Positions 7,813 through 17,349 of a stretch of 64,000 nt of DNA are shown here, piece by piece (the stretch's first letter is position 1; every line of letters begins with the position of its first letter). The notes below the pieces were generated by a model. That model saw only the letters and a list, made by a program, of their open reading frames with translations. It did no database searches and had not been told where the DNA came from. This DNA comes from OLB6 sp964493635. GTDB lineage: Bacteria; Bacteroidota; Ignavibacteria; Kapaibacteriales; Kapaibacteriaceae. The stretch lies in NCBI GenBank assembly GCA_964493635.1, contig CAZBOW010000001.1, forward strand, positions 1 through 64,000, read 5' to 3'. The translations under genes and the position numbers were made by a program.

Positions 7813-10216
7813 GGTAGCCTACCGGGAACTCGACCTGGAGAACGTCCTTGACGCGATCGCGCGGTATTGCCGCAGCTATCGTGCCGGCGATGTGGTGCGC
7901 ACGCTACGACCCATCGACGACGTCCACGCCCTGCGCACTACCCTGCGTCAGGTGCAGGAGGGCGTCGATCTTCTCACCGCCGGCGTTTCGGTTCCGATGG
8001 GAAGTCTCGACGACGTGCGACCGCTGCTGCAGAAGGCCCGTATTGCCGGCAACTTTCTCTCGGCTCCGGACATCCTGTTGGTTCATGAAGTGCTGGTGGC
8101 CTCACGGATTCTCAAGACATTTTTTCTTGATCAGCAGCGGTTAGCCCCTTCCCTGTTTGCACTCACCGAGTCCATCGTGGCCGATCGGGTGCTCGAAAAG
8201 CACATCACCGATGCGATCGACGACACCGGAGCCGTGCGCGACACGGCCAGCCGGGAGCTACAGGAGATTCGACGCGAGATGCATACGGTGTCCGCACGGC
8301 TGCGCAACCGGTTGCAGAAGATTCTCAAGCAGTATGGTGAAGACGAACTCCTCCAAGAGGACTTCATCACCCAGCGTGACGGTCGGTTTGTGCTGCCGCT
8401 TCGCGTCGGGAATAAGCGCGCCGTCGACGGCATCATCCACGGCATGTCGGCCTCGGGTAGTACGGTGTTCTTGGAGCCGGCCGAAACCTACGAGATGAAC
8501 AACGAGCTGTCCATCCTGCGCAGCCGGGAACAGCGCGAGATCATTCGTATCCTTACGGTGCTCACCAGCGAGCTTGGAGCCGTGAGCCACGACCTGGAAT
8601 CTGCCTACGACGTCATGACGTCCGTCGACACACTCCTGGCTCGGGCCCACTATGCCATCGACTACGGCGGGCTACAGCCCACGATCCTGGACGCTACGGC
8701 CGATCCTACGCTTGTGGAGCTCATCGATGTGCGCCATCCGGTGTTGCTGCATCAAGCTCGCGAGCGCAAGCGCCTCACGGGATCGGTTACCGACGTGGTA
8801 CCGTTGACGGTGTCGCTCGATAGCCAGCACCGCGGAATCCTGATTTCAGGTCCGAACGCTGGCGGTAAGACCGTGGCCATGAAGACGATCGGCCTGTCGG
8901 TGGTACTGGCGATGAGCGGCATCTTCCCCTTGGGGCAGTGTAGTCTGGCGCCAAAGCGCGTGTACACCGCCATCGGTGATCACCAGTCGATCGACTCGAA
9001 CCTTTCGACGTTCTCCTCCCAGATTATTCGCTTGCGTGACGTGCTCGCCGAGTGCGACCGCGACGCTCTGGTACTCATCGACGAGATCTGCGCCGGTACC
9101 GACCCCGCCGAGGGGGGAGCACTCGCGGCGGGAATTCTGGATTCGCTCGTGCAGCGATCGGCCCTGTTTGTGGTAACCACGCACCAGTCGTCGCTCAAAC
9201 AGTATGCCCTCACGCAGCCGACCATTACCAACGCATCGCTAGCCTTCGACACCGTTCACCTGCAACCAACCTTCACCTTCCTGCCCGGCGTCCCAGGCAA
9301 TTCGTATGCGTTCGATCTGGCGCGATCCGTGGGACTACCGGCCGTCGTGATCGAGCGCGGTCAGAGCTACCTGGGCGATCGCCATGGGGAACTTGAGCAG
9401 AGCATTCAGGCACTGCAGCAGTACCTGCGGGATGCCGAGCAGCTCAAGGCCGATGCCGCCCGCGAGCGTCAGCAGGCCTCGCAGATGCGAGCCGATCTGG
9501 AGCAGCGCTTAGCCGAGGCTCGGAAGAAGAAGTCCACGGCGCTGCAGGATGCCCGTCAGGAAGCCCAGGAACTACTGCGCTCAGCCAATGCATTGATCGA
9601 GAATACGATTCGTGAGGTGCGGGAGCAGTCCAAGTCCCAGCGCGAGATGAAGGATATCAAGCAGGAGTTTGCTGTCGCCCGCGATCAGCTTCTGGGCAGC
9701 CGTGCTGAACCACCAACCCACGATGCGCCTTCGGTGGACGTTGCTGGCGACCGTACTGTGGATCTTACTGTGGGCGATGTTGTCACCGTGATCGGTACAA
9801 CCAGTACGGGAACTGTCCTGACCATCGACGCGAAAACCGATCATGCAACGATTGATGTCAATGGCATCAAGTTTCGTGTTAAGCGATCGCAATTGCAGAA
9901 ATCGCTGCAGGCGCCGTCGGCTGCCCGGCCGGTGAAACGTGAAACCTCAGGTGTGGTTGGTCATGTACTGGCTGATGCCACCACCACGCTTGATGTGCGC
10001 GGTATGCGGGTTGATGAGTGCGTGCGGGCTGTAGAGCAATTCCTCGATACGGCCGTGCTTCGGCATCTCCCGTTTGCAACGATCATCCATGGAAAGGGCA
10101 CCGGTGCGCTGCGGAAGGTTGTGCACGACTACCTAGCCGATTACCATGGGGCGTCGGGATATCGCATAGGGAAGATTGAAGAAGGGGGCGACGGCGTCAC
10201 GATTGTGGAATTCTAA
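7802..10216 (+). CDS. mutS2: Endonuclease MutS2
   Basis: This 804-residue MutS2 protein is an ATPase implicated in suppressing recombination and in ribosome rescue in other bacteria. The MutS core carries Walker A GPNAGGKT near residue 350 and Walker B LVLIDEICAGTDPAEGG near residue 424. A long charged coiled coil follows (roughly residues 530-620), then a KOW-like beta segment, and a C-terminal Smr nuclease domain starting at LDVRGMRVDE, with HGKGTGALR near residue 765. MutS2 lacks the mismatch-recognition domain, and none is present here. The likely start is GTG 7802 (VLREVAYREL), inside the end of yqeY; an earlier in-frame TTG adds only six unrelated residues. Confidence 0.95.
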   Translation: MLREVAYRELDLENVLDAIARYCRSYRAGDVVRTLRPIDDVHALRTTLRQVQEGVDLLTAGVSVPMGSLDDVRPLLQKARIAGNFLSAPDILLVHEVLVASRILKTFFLDQQRLAPSLFALTESIVADRVLEKHITDAIDDTGAVRDTASRELQEIRREMHTVSARLRNRLQKILKQYGEDELLQEDFITQRDGRFVLPLRVGNKRAVDGIIHGMSASGSTVFLEPAETYEMNNELSILRSREQREIIRILTVLTSELGAVSHDLESAYDVMTSVDTLLARAHYAIDYGGLQPTILDATADPTLVELIDVRHPVLLHQARERKRLTGSVTDVVPLTVSLDSQHRGILISGPNAGGKTVAMKTIGLSVVLAMSGIFPLGQCSLAPKRVYTAIGDHQSIDSNLSTFSSQIIRLRDVLAECDRDALVLIDEICAGTDPAEGGALAAGILDSLVQRSALFVVTTHQSSLKQYALTQPTITNASLAFDTVHLQPTFTFLPGVPGNSYAFDLARSVGLPAVVIERGQSYLGDRHGELEQSIQALQQYLRDAEQLKADAARERQQASQMRADLEQRLAEARKKKSTALQDARQEAQELLRSANALIENTIREVREQSKSQREMKDIKQEFAVARDQLLGSRAEPPTHDAPSVDVAGDRTVDLTVGDVVTVIGTTSTGTVLTIDAKTDHATIDVNGIKFRVKRSQLQKSLQAPSAARPVKRETSGVVGHVLADATTTLDVRGMRVDECVRAVEQFLDTAVLRHLPFATIIHGKGTGALRKVVHDYLADYHGASGYRIGKIEEGGDGVTIVEF

Positions 10217-10226
10217 TCCCGGGGCC

Positions 10227-10240
10227 GCCCCCTATCTTTG
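10227..10240 (+). promoter_or_regulatory. Promoter box TATCTTTG for accC, overlapping a GCCCCCTAT word
   Basis: TATCTTTG at 10233-10240 is a perfect TAnnTTTG box, followed by CCGC and the accC ATG at 10245. The four-nucleotide spacing equals that at two other genes in the window and implies a leaderless mRNA. Confidence 0.6.
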
Positions 10241-10244
10241 CCGC

Positions 10245-11690
10245 ATGTTTAGCACTGTGTTAGTCGCCAACCGCGGCGAAATTGCCCTTCGCATCATCCG
10301 TACGTGTAAGGCCATGGGGATCCGAACCGTGGCGATCTATTCCGAGGCCGACGAGCAGGCCCTTCACGTTCGTGAAGCCGACAGCGCCATCGCCATCGGG
10401 GGATTCACTCCGCGCGAGTCGTACCTGGTAATCAGCAAGGTGCTGGAGGCCGCTCGACAAGCCGGTGCCGACGCCATCCATCCCGGCTATGGCTTCCTAA
10501 GTGAAAATGCCGAGTTCGCCCAAGCTGTTGCCGATGCCGGAATGACCTTTATCGGCCCGAGCCCCGAAGCGATTTCCATGCTGGGTGATAAGACCGCCGC
10601 CCGCGATTTGGCGATTGCTGCTGACGTCCCGATTGCTCCCGGAAGTACCGGAGCGGTGTCCAGTTTCGACGACGCACGCTCCTTGGTTGAGCAGATCGGT
10701 TTTCCGGTGATCATCAAGGCGGCGGCCGGAGGTGGGGGCAAGGGCATGCGGATTGTTGAGTCGATGGCCGAGATGGAATCGTCCTTCCGCATGGCCCAGA
10801 ACGAGGCCGCCACGGCGTTCAACGACAACCGTGTCTTTATTGAGCGCTACATTGTGCAGCCCCGGCACATCGAGATTCAGATTCTTGCCGATCAGCACGG
10901 TACGGTACTCTACTTCCCGGAGCGGGAGTGCTCCATTCAGCGCCGTCATCAGAAGGTGGTCGAGGAATCGCCGTCGATGGCGGTGACTCCGGCCATTCGC
11001 GCGGCCATGGGGCAGGCAGCTGCCCGGTTAGTGCAGGCAGCGAACTATACCAATGCCGGCACGCTGGAGTTTCTCTTAGATGCCAGCGGGTCGTTTTACT
11101 TCATGGAAGTCAATACCCGATTGCAGGTTGAGCATCCGGTCACCGAGATGGTCACGGGTGTCGACTTTGTGGAGTGGCAACTCCGCATTGCAGCCGGGGA
11201 GCCCCTTCCCATGCAACAGTCGGACATTGCACAGCCCAAGGGGCACGCGATCGAATGTCGGATCTGTGCTGAAGACGTCTACAGCGACTTTTTACCCGAT
11301 ACCGGGCGCGTAGGCATACTCGAGCTCCCAGCCGGTGACGGCGTCCGCAACGATAGCGCCCTATATCCCGGCTATGAAGTGTCGGTACACTACGACCCCA
11401 TGGTCGCCAAGCTGGTGGTGTGGGGCGAAGATCGCCAGCAGTGCATTGAGCGCACGCGACTGGCTCTGGATGCCTACCACCTCTCCGGCTTGAAAACAAC
11501 GATTCCCTTCTGCCGGGCCGTGATGGATCAAGACGCCTTCGTGGAGGGCAACTACTCCACGTTCTGGGTGAAGGAACACTGGCCGATTGCACCGTCGGCG
11601 GAGCACCTGCAGATGGTGGCCAACATTGCCGCGGCCGCCTTTGATGCCGAGCAAGAGCGCCGGCGCCCGATTTCGTCTACTCCTCGATAA
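10245..11690 (+). CDS. accC: Biotin carboxylase subunit of an acyl-CoA carboxylase
   Basis: This ATP-grasp enzyme carboxylates biotin on the carrier protein, the first half-reaction of acetyl- or propionyl-CoA carboxylase. Evidence is the N-terminal VLVANRGEIALRIIRTCKAM, the glycine-rich ATP lid AAAGGGGKGMRIVES, the core EVNTRLQVEHPVTEMVTGVD and the C-terminal biotin carboxylase domain; 481 residues is slightly longer than typical AccC. No accB or carboxyltransferase gene is adjacent, while accD lies 19 kb away, so whether it serves acetyl-CoA or propionyl-CoA carboxylase is unclear. ATG 10245 is chosen over longer in-frame options because homology starts there and a TATCTTTG box ends four nucleotides upstream. 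Confidence 0.93.
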   Translation: MFSTVLVANRGEIALRIIRTCKAMGIRTVAIYSEADEQALHVREADSAIAIGGFTPRESYLVISKVLEAARQAGADAIHPGYGFLSENAEFAQAVADAGMTFIGPSPEAISMLGDKTAARDLAIAADVPIAPGSTGAVSSFDDARSLVEQIGFPVIIKAAAGGGGKGMRIVESMAEMESSFRMAQNEAATAFNDNRVFIERYIVQPRHIEIQILADQHGTVLYFPERECSIQRRHQKVVEESPSMAVTPAIRAAMGQAAARLVQAANYTNAGTLEFLLDASGSFYFMEVNTRLQVEHPVTEMVTGVDFVEWQLRIAAGEPLPMQQSDIAQPKGHAIECRICAEDVYSDFLPDTGRVGILELPAGDGVRNDSALYPGYEVSVHYDPMVAKLVVWGEDRQQCIERTRLALDAYHLSGLKTTIPFCRAVMDQDAFVEGNYSTFWVKEHWPIAPSAEHLQMVANIAAAAFDAEQERRRPISSTPR

Positions 11691-11711
11691 CCACTTCTGA
11701 TACCCAATCGT

Positions 11712-13949
11712 ATGCACCTCCATTCCGAGATTCCCGTTACTGTTGACACCGCCACCGAACTTGGCCTTACTGCGGCTGAGTACCAGGCCATCGTTGATCG
11801 CTTGGGACGTGTGCCGACCTACACCGAACTCGGTGTCTACTCGGTAATGTGGAGCGAGCACTGTTCCTACAAGAACTCGATTCTGCAGCTCAAGACGCTT
11901 CCTCGTGAGGGCGAGCGCATGCTGGTGGCTGCCGGTGAGGAGAATGCCGGAGTGATCGATGTGGGAGGGGGCTATGGCGTGGCGTTTAAGATTGAGTCGC
12001 ACAACCATCCCTCGGCGGTTGAACCGTTCCAGGGTGCGGCTACCGGTGTTGGCGGCATCCTGCGCGACATCTTCACGATGGGAGCCCGCCCGATTGCGGC
12101 GCTAAACTCCCTGCGTTTTGGAGAACTCGATCAGGGCCGTACACCATTTCTCGTTAAGGGCGTGGTAAGTGGCATTGGCCACTACGGCAATTGCTTCGGT
12201 GTGCCCACCGTGGGCGGAGAGGTGTACTTTGATCGCTGTTACTCCGATAACCCGCTGGTGAATGCGATGGCCGTTGGCGTAGTGCGGGCCGACGGTATTG
12301 CCTCGGCACGAGCATCAGGGCCGGGAAATCCGGTGTTCCTGATGGGCTCGGCCACGGGCAGGGATGGTATCCACGGCGCTTCGCTGCTGGCATCGCGCGA
12401 GTTCGACGAACACACCGAAAACATGCGTCCCACCGTTCAGGTGGGCGATCCTTTTGCCGAAAAACTCCTGCTGGAAGCCTCCCTGGAACTGATTGCTGCG
12501 GGCGTTGTGGAGGGCATGCAGGACATGGGTGCTGCAGGGATCTCGTGCTCGACGTCCGAAATGAGCGAAAAGGGCGGTGTGGGAATGCACATCAATCTTG
12601 ATCTGGTGCCCTTGCGCGAGGCGGATATGTCGGCCTACGAAATCATGCTAAGCGAATCGCAGGAGCGGATGCTCGTGGTGGTGAAAAAGGGCATGGAGGC
12701 CCAAGCCGCTGCTGTTTGTGCAAAGTGGGACGTACCCTTCACCCAGATTGGTCATGTGACCGACGATGGCTTCATTACGGTAGAGCGCCACGGACACACG
12801 GTAGCACACCTGCCTGCCGAGTCGCTGGTGCTCGGCGGCGGCGCGCCGGTCTACGTACGCGAGCAACGGCAACCCGAGTACCTGCAGCTGACGCAGCAGC
12901 CGGTGGATCCGGGAGCGCGGATGCACCAAGAGGATACCACCGATGCGCTACGAAGGCTCTTGGCCGCACCGACCATCGCCAGCAAGCGATGGGTCTACGA
13001 GCAGTACGACTCCCAAGTTGGTGACAACACCGTCATGCGTCGCGAGGGCGATGCCGCCGTGTTGCGCCTGAAGGAGCTCCCCGGCAAAGCCATTGCCGTC
13101 ACCACCGACTGCAACAGCCGGTACGTCTACCTCAATCCATATCGGGGTGGTGCCACGGCCGTAGCCGAGGCTGCACGCAACTGCGTCTGTGTGGGTGCCG
13201 AACCGGTAGCCATTACCAACTGTCTGAACTTTGGCAATCCGTACGACCCAGAAGTGTACTGGCAGTTTGCCGAGGCCATCCGTGGCATGGGCGACATGTG
13301 CCGAGCCTTGAATACACCCGTAACGGGAGGCAACGTAAGCTTCCACAACGAGTCGCAGAGCCACGCCATCTTCCCAACTCCGACCATCGGCATGCTGGGA
13401 GTGATCGACGATGTGCATGCTACCGTTGGTGCGGCCTTCCCCGAGGCTGGTTTGCAGGTGGTCCTGCTGGGGTGGCAGCGCGAGGAGCTTGGCGGGTCGG
13501 AGTACCTCCATACGATTCGGGGTAGGATCACCGGCGATGCGCCGACGATGAACATCGATGAAGAAGTCCGCCTGCAGCGAGCAGCGCTCACGGCCATTCG
13601 ATCGGGACTGATTGCCTCGGCACACGACTGTGCTGAAGGGGGCTTACTGGTTGCGCTGGCCGAGATGACGTTTGGCCGTGGCATGGGATGTTCGGTCGAG
13701 CTGCCGTGGGACGCCATGGCGGGCCACCTGTTCGGCGAAGCGCAGAGCCGCATCGTTGTAGCGGTATCGGGCCAACACCTTCCAGACCTGCAAACACTGT
13801 GTGCCCAGCACGATGTGCCAGTGACCGTCTTGGGGTCTACGGGAGGCGATCGCCTGGCGGTGCGGGCCGGTAACGAAGTACTCGTCGACGAAGCCATTGC
13901 CGACCTTGTGGCCGTCTACGAGGCCACGCTACCCAGCGTGCTGCAGTAG
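11712..13949 (+). CDS. purL: Phosphoribosylformylglycinamidine synthase II
   Basis: This 745-residue small-type PurL catalyses ATP-dependent conversion of FGAR to FGAM, step four of purine synthesis, and in this form works with separate PurS and PurQ subunits, which are not in the window. Recognisable segments are YSVMWSEHCSYKNS with the N-terminal catalytic histidine, the FKIESHNHPSAVEPFQGAATG phosphate/ATP region, QDMGAAGISCSTSEMS and VTGGNVSFHNES. The two halves of the protein are homologous, as is usual in the family. It follows accC by 21 nt. A short hairpin (TGCTGC-AGTA-GCAGCA) overlaps the stop codon before the convergent permease gene. Confidence 0.97.
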   Translation: MHLHSEIPVTVDTATELGLTAAEYQAIVDRLGRVPTYTELGVYSVMWSEHCSYKNSILQLKTLPREGERMLVAAGEENAGVIDVGGGYGVAFKIESHNHPSAVEPFQGAATGVGGILRDIFTMGARPIAALNSLRFGELDQGRTPFLVKGVVSGIGHYGNCFGVPTVGGEVYFDRCYSDNPLVNAMAVGVVRADGIASARASGPGNPVFLMGSATGRDGIHGASLLASREFDEHTENMRPTVQVGDPFAEKLLLEASLELIAAGVVEGMQDMGAAGISCSTSEMSEKGGVGMHINLDLVPLREADMSAYEIMLSESQERMLVVVKKGMEAQAAAVCAKWDVPFTQIGHVTDDGFITVERHGHTVAHLPAESLVLGGGAPVYVREQRQPEYLQLTQQPVDPGARMHQEDTTDALRRLLAAPTIASKRWVYEQYDSQVGDNTVMRREGDAAVLRLKELPGKAIAVTTDCNSRYVYLNPYRGGATAVAEAARNCVCVGAEPVAITNCLNFGNPYDPEVYWQFAEAIRGMGDMCRALNTPVTGGNVSFHNESQSHAIFPTPTIGMLGVIDDVHATVGAAFPEAGLQVVLLGWQREELGGSEYLHTIRGRITGDAPTMNIDEEVRLQRAALTAIRSGLIASAHDCAEGGLLVALAEMTFGRGMGCSVELPWDAMAGHLFGEAQSRIVVAVSGQHLPDLQTLCAQHDVPVTVLGSTGGDRLAVRAGNEVLVDEAIADLVAVYEATLPSVLQ

Positions 13950-13966
13950 CAGCATACCACGTAGCA

Positions 13967-15157
13967 TCAGGAAAAGCGTAGTGCTCGCACGGGCTGAATT
14001 CGGCGAATAAGCAGCGCCGGAGCCACCGATGCAATCACGGCCAGAAGGATGGCCAGTGCAGGCACGAGCACGTAGGGGAGAGGGTCCAGGGAAACTGGTA
14101 GTGCGGTTACAAAGTATACCGCACCGTCCAACCGGATCGGTTGCCATGTGTGCTGGATCATGGCGAGCGTCCACGCAAGGCCCGCACCCAAGACAGCCCC
14201 CGTTGCCGACAGAACAAGTCCTCGCAGAGCAATGATGCGCACAACCCGTGCAGGCGGTATGCCCAGGGTGATCAGAATGGCAATCGAACGGGTCTTCTCC
14301 ACGACGGCCACCAGTAGGGTAGAGGCCACAGTGAACATGGCCACAAGACTCATGAGTCCGAGCACGATCGGGATCGGCCGCTTCTGCATCTCAATCCACG
14401 AGGCCACGGCCTGGAATCGATCCTGCCACGTGCGGACGAACATCGACGGTGGCACCATGCCCGTTACGTGTTGCGCCACGGCGCTGGCGCGGAGGGGATC
14501 GTTCAGGGTGAGCAGCACCGAGGCTGCCGACGACCCCACCACGGTTTGCACGTCGGCCTGCTGCATGGCAATCATCGACGCATCCACGGAATGCATCCCT
14601 GTGCGGAGCAGTCCACGTACCTGCACGGCCATGATGATGGGGACCTGCTGGGATGCCTTGGACGTGTACATCACGAGCGTATCGCCGGGGCTGCACTGCA
14701 GAGTGCGGGCTACCTCGACACCAACCCAGGCGGAGGGAAGGTTGCCGTTGGAGGAGCCGGCTGCCGTTCCGGTGAGGGCTGTCAACCGTGCCGGCTGCGC
14801 ACCAAGGAGCAGCACTCCCTCGATTCCTCCTTTCTTACCCGACGAGCTCCGGACCAGTGCCTCTTTCGTGATCACGGTCTCTACCGACTGCACGTCGGGC
14901 ACGTCATTGAGTTGGGCGATCAGGCGTGGTGGTATCTCAGCCAAGGGGTCGAGCGACTGGATCTCGATGTGGGCCATGGTGCTGCTGGCGGTTGCAATGA
15001 TCTGCTCTTCGTAGCCCTTGAGAATACTCATGGCAAGGATGAGGGCCAGACAGCCGATCGCCACACTTACTACGGCCGCAATTGTTGTAAAGCGAGCCAG
15101 TCCCGTGCGCAACCCACGAGAGAACCGCTGAGCGATCAGGACGGTTAGCGTCGTCAC
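13967..15157 (-). CDS. FtsX-like ABC transporter permease (LolC/LolE type)
   Basis: This 396-residue inner-membrane protein has one N-terminal helix (IAAVVSVAIGCLALILAMSI), a periplasmic domain of about 200 residues, and three C-terminal helices, the topology of LolC/LolE lipoprotein-releasing permeases. The cytoplasmic coupling loop region ITLGIPPARVVRIIALRGLV is typical of the FtsX domain. The partner ATPase (LolD-like) is not adjacent. The start is taken as GTG 15157, which overlaps the upstream stop as GTGA and gives the expected short cytoplasmic N-terminus. The role in lipoprotein release is inferred from family architecture; a MacB-like export function is the alternative. Confidence 0.85.
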   Translation of the reverse strand: MTTLTVLIAQRFSRGLRTGLARFTTIAAVVSVAIGCLALILAMSILKGYEEQIIATASSTMAHIEIQSLDPLAEIPPRLIAQLNDVPDVQSVETVITKEALVRSSSGKKGGIEGVLLLGAQPARLTALTGTAAGSSNGNLPSAWVGVEVARTLQCSPGDTLVMYTSKASQQVPIIMAVQVRGLLRTGMHSVDASMIAMQQADVQTVVGSSAASVLLTLNDPLRASAVAQHVTGMVPPSMFVRTWQDRFQAVASWIEMQKRPIPIVLGLMSLVAMFTVASTLLVAVVEKTRSIAILITLGIPPARVVRIIALRGLVLSATGAVLGAGLAWTLAMIQHTWQPIRLDGAVYFVTALPVSLDPLPYVLVPALAILLAVIASVAPALLIRRIQPVRALRFS

Positions 15158-16023
15158 TTCGATGTCGGAGTCGGAGTCGAATCCGAATACGTATAAAAGC
15201 CCCTTCCCGATTTCTTCCCCGTTGCACCGGAATCGACCACTTGCTGTTGAAGCAGGGCCGGTGCAAAGCGTGGCTCCAGGAAGAACTGCTGCCACTGACT
15301 CTTCGACACGTCAAGGTTGGTATCCACGCCGATGAGGTCCATCAGTTCGAAGGGACCCATCCGGAAGCCAATACCCTTCATCAGCGCGTCCACCTGGGCA
15401 ACCTGGGCGGCTCCCTCCATCACCAGGCGCTGCGATTCTAGGTAATAGTTGCGGGCAACGCGGTTAACGATGAAGCCGGGCACGTCCTTGGCAACGGCGG
15501 GTGTCTTACCGAGCTCGCGGGAAAACGTCAGGCACAAATCAACCGTAGCCTGCGACGTCTCGGGTCCGCGGATGATCTCCACCAGCTTCATGATGTGCGC
15601 TGGATTGAAGAAGTGCAACCCCACAAATCGATCACGATGCTGTAGGGGGCTGGCCAGTGCAGCAATGGAGATCGACGACGTGTTCGTTGCCAGAATGGCG
15701 GTGCGTTCAACAATGGCTTCGAGTTGGGTGAACAGCGCGTGCTTGACGTCCGTGTGCTCAACGATGGCCTCGACCACAAGGTTGCAGTGTGCCAAGCCCT
15801 CCAGCGCGGTACAACCCTGCAGCTGTGCACTGGCGCGCTGGGCAACATCGGCATCCAGCTTGCCCTTCGCTACGGCCTTGGCAAGGGCATCGCGCACGCT
15901 GCCGATGGCATCATCAACGGTGCCTTGATGCAGGTCGTAGAGCACTACGGAATGCCCTGCCTGTAGCGTGGCGATTGCAATGCCACGTCCCATGGTTCCA
16001 GCGCCACAGATACCAACAATCAT
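15154..16023 (-). CDS. 3-hydroxyacyl-CoA (3-hydroxybutyryl-CoA) dehydrogenase
   Basis: This 289-residue NAD-dependent dehydrogenase interconverts 3-hydroxyacyl-CoA and 3-ketoacyl-CoA. It begins with the Rossmann motif GICGAGTMGRGIAIATLQAG. The catalytic His lies in FVGLHFFNPAHIMKLVEI with the partner Glu, and the helical C-terminal dimerisation domain contains VPGFIVNRVARNYYLES. The length fits the short bacterial Hbd/PaaH type. The C-terminus ends in a short Ser/Thr/Pro tail encoded by repeated TCGGAG-like words. Its ATG overlaps the kbl stop codon (ATGA) and its own stop overlaps the permease start (GTGA), so the three genes form one operon. A role in beta-oxidation or butyrate-type metabolism is inference. 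Confidence 0.92.
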   Translation of the reverse strand: MIVGICGAGTMGRGIAIATLQAGHSVVLYDLHQGTVDDAIGSVRDALAKAVAKGKLDADVAQRASAQLQGCTALEGLAHCNLVVEAIVEHTDVKHALFTQLEAIVERTAILATNTSSISIAALASPLQHRDRFVGLHFFNPAHIMKLVEIIRGPETSQATVDLCLTFSRELGKTPAVAKDVPGFIVNRVARNYYLESQRLVMEGAAQVAQVDALMKGIGFRMGPFELMDLIGVDTNLDVSKSQWQQFFLEPRFAPALLQQQVVDSGATGKKSGRGFYTYSDSTPTPTSK

Positions 16024-17219
16024 GAAATCACTCCAAGTTCTTTTCCGACCTTGCCAAACGCCGCAATGGCACGGTCGAGCATCTCACGGGTATGCGCTGC
16101 CGAGATTTGCACGCGAATGCGCGCCTTGCCTTTTGGCACAACGGGGTAGAAGAAACCGATCACGTACACACCTTCGTCGAGCAGACGATCGGCCATCTTC
16201 TGTGCCAGCGGTGCATCGTAGAGCATCACGGGTGTAATGGGATGCGTGCCGGGGACGATATCAAATCCGAGTGCCGCCATCTGCGATCGGAAGTAGGCGG
16301 TGTTCTGTTCCAGCTGATCGCGCAGCGCCGTTGTGGAGCTCAGCACGTCGATGACCTTGATGCCAGCACCCACAATAGCAGGGGGTAGGGAGTTACTAAA
16401 CAAGTACGGACGCGACCGCTGACGCAGCAGGTCGATGATTTCCTGTCGGCCGGTGGTAAAGCCACCAATGCCTCCGCCGAGGGCCTTGCCCAGCGTACCG
16501 GTAATGATGTCCACACGACCGGTCACACCGCAGTGTTCTACCACACCGCGCCCGTTGGCACCCATAAAGCCCATCGAGTGGCACTCGTCGACCATCACCA
16601 GCGCGTTGTAGCGATCGGCCAGATCGCAGATCGTGTCTAACGGAGCAATGGTACCGTCCATCGAGAACACGGCATCCGTTGCAATGAGAATGTTTCGCGC
16701 TCCATCGGCACGAGCTTGCTTGAGCTGTGCTTCCAGATCCTCCATGTTGCACGACTCGTACCGGTACCGTTTGGCTTTGCACAGCCGCACACCATCGATG
16801 ATGGACGCGTGATTCAGCGCATCGGATACAATCGCATCCTCGGCCTCGAGCAAGGGCTCGAACACACCGCCGTTGGCGTCAAAGCAGGCCGCATAGAGGA
16901 TGGTGTCGTCGGTATGGCAGAAGCTGGCAATCTTTTGCTCCAGCTCGCGATGGATGTCCTGCGTACCACAGATAAATCGCACACTGGACATTCCGAAGCC
17001 GTGCGAGTCCAGATAGTCCTTCGCTGCCTGAATGATATCCGGATGCGACGATAGCCCCAGATAGTTATTCGCGCAAAAGTTCAGCACCGGTTCGGTGCGC
17101 TGCTGCACCGTAATCTCGGGCCCCTGTGGCGAGGTGATAATCCGCTCCCGCTTATACAGTCCGGCACTGTCGATTTCGGCAAGGGTGGTGCGCAGCTGCT
17201 CTTGAAACGTTCCGTACAT
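16020..17219 (-). CDS. kbl: Glycine C-acetyltransferase (2-amino-3-ketobutyrate CoA ligase)
   Basis: This PLP enzyme of the alpha-oxoamine synthase family cleaves 2-amino-3-ketobutyrate with CoA into glycine and acetyl-CoA in threonine breakdown. Family segments are NFCANNYLGLSSHPDI, FICGTQDIHRELE, MVDECHSMGFMG and the PLP lysine in TGTLGKALGGGIGG. Length is 399 residues from ATG 17219 (MYGTFQEQLR), typical of Kbl. Longer in-frame upstream options overlap the divergent glycosyltransferase and lack homology. Threonine dehydrogenase is not in the window, so a related amino-ketone synthase cannot be fully excluded. A TATTTTCG box, one mismatch from consensus, lies about 45 nt upstream. Confidence 0.92.
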   Translation of the reverse strand: MYGTFQEQLRTTLAEIDSAGLYKRERIITSPQGPEITVQQRTEPVLNFCANNYLGLSSHPDIIQAAKDYLDSHGFGMSSVRFICGTQDIHRELEQKIASFCHTDDTILYAACFDANGGVFEPLLEAEDAIVSDALNHASIIDGVRLCKAKRYRYESCNMEDLEAQLKQARADGARNILIATDAVFSMDGTIAPLDTICDLADRYNALVMVDECHSMGFMGANGRGVVEHCGVTGRVDIITGTLGKALGGGIGGFTTGRQEIIDLLRQRSRPYLFSNSLPPAIVGAGIKVIDVLSSTTALRDQLEQNTAYFRSQMAALGFDIVPGTHPITPVMLYDAPLAQKMADRLLDEGVYVIGFFYPVVPKGKARIRVQISAAHTREMLDRAIAAFGKVGKELGVIS

Positions 17220-17264
17220 CGTGGTGATCGCCTTGGTGGTCAGAAGTGTTGGATTCCCGGCAGT

Positions 17265-17272
17265 CGAAAATA
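17265..17272 (-). promoter_or_regulatory. Possible -7 box TATTTTCG for the kbl operon
   Basis: The minus-strand octamer differs from TAnnTTTG at one position and lies 45 nt before the kbl ATG. No clear -33 element is seen. Confidence 0.35.
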
Positions 17273-17337
17273 ACCACCACCGTCTATTCAGCCGTGGTAC
17301 TGTTCTGCGCGCGGTGGGGCAGAGCCCCGCAAGGCCG

Positions 17338-17345
17338 TACCTTTG
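17338..17345 (+). promoter_or_regulatory. Promoter -7 box TACCTTTG for the glycosyltransferase operon
   Basis: A perfect TAnnTTTG box is followed by TGGG and the ATG at 17350, the same four-nucleotide spacing as at accC. It implies leaderless transcription of the two glycosyltransferase genes. Confidence 0.6.
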
Positions 17346-17349
17346 TGGG

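Noticed and set aside
13939..13954. Hairpin TGCTGC-AGTA-GCAGCA overlapping the purL stop as a terminator
   Set aside because: No U-tract on either strand and only six pairs; possible but unsupported.
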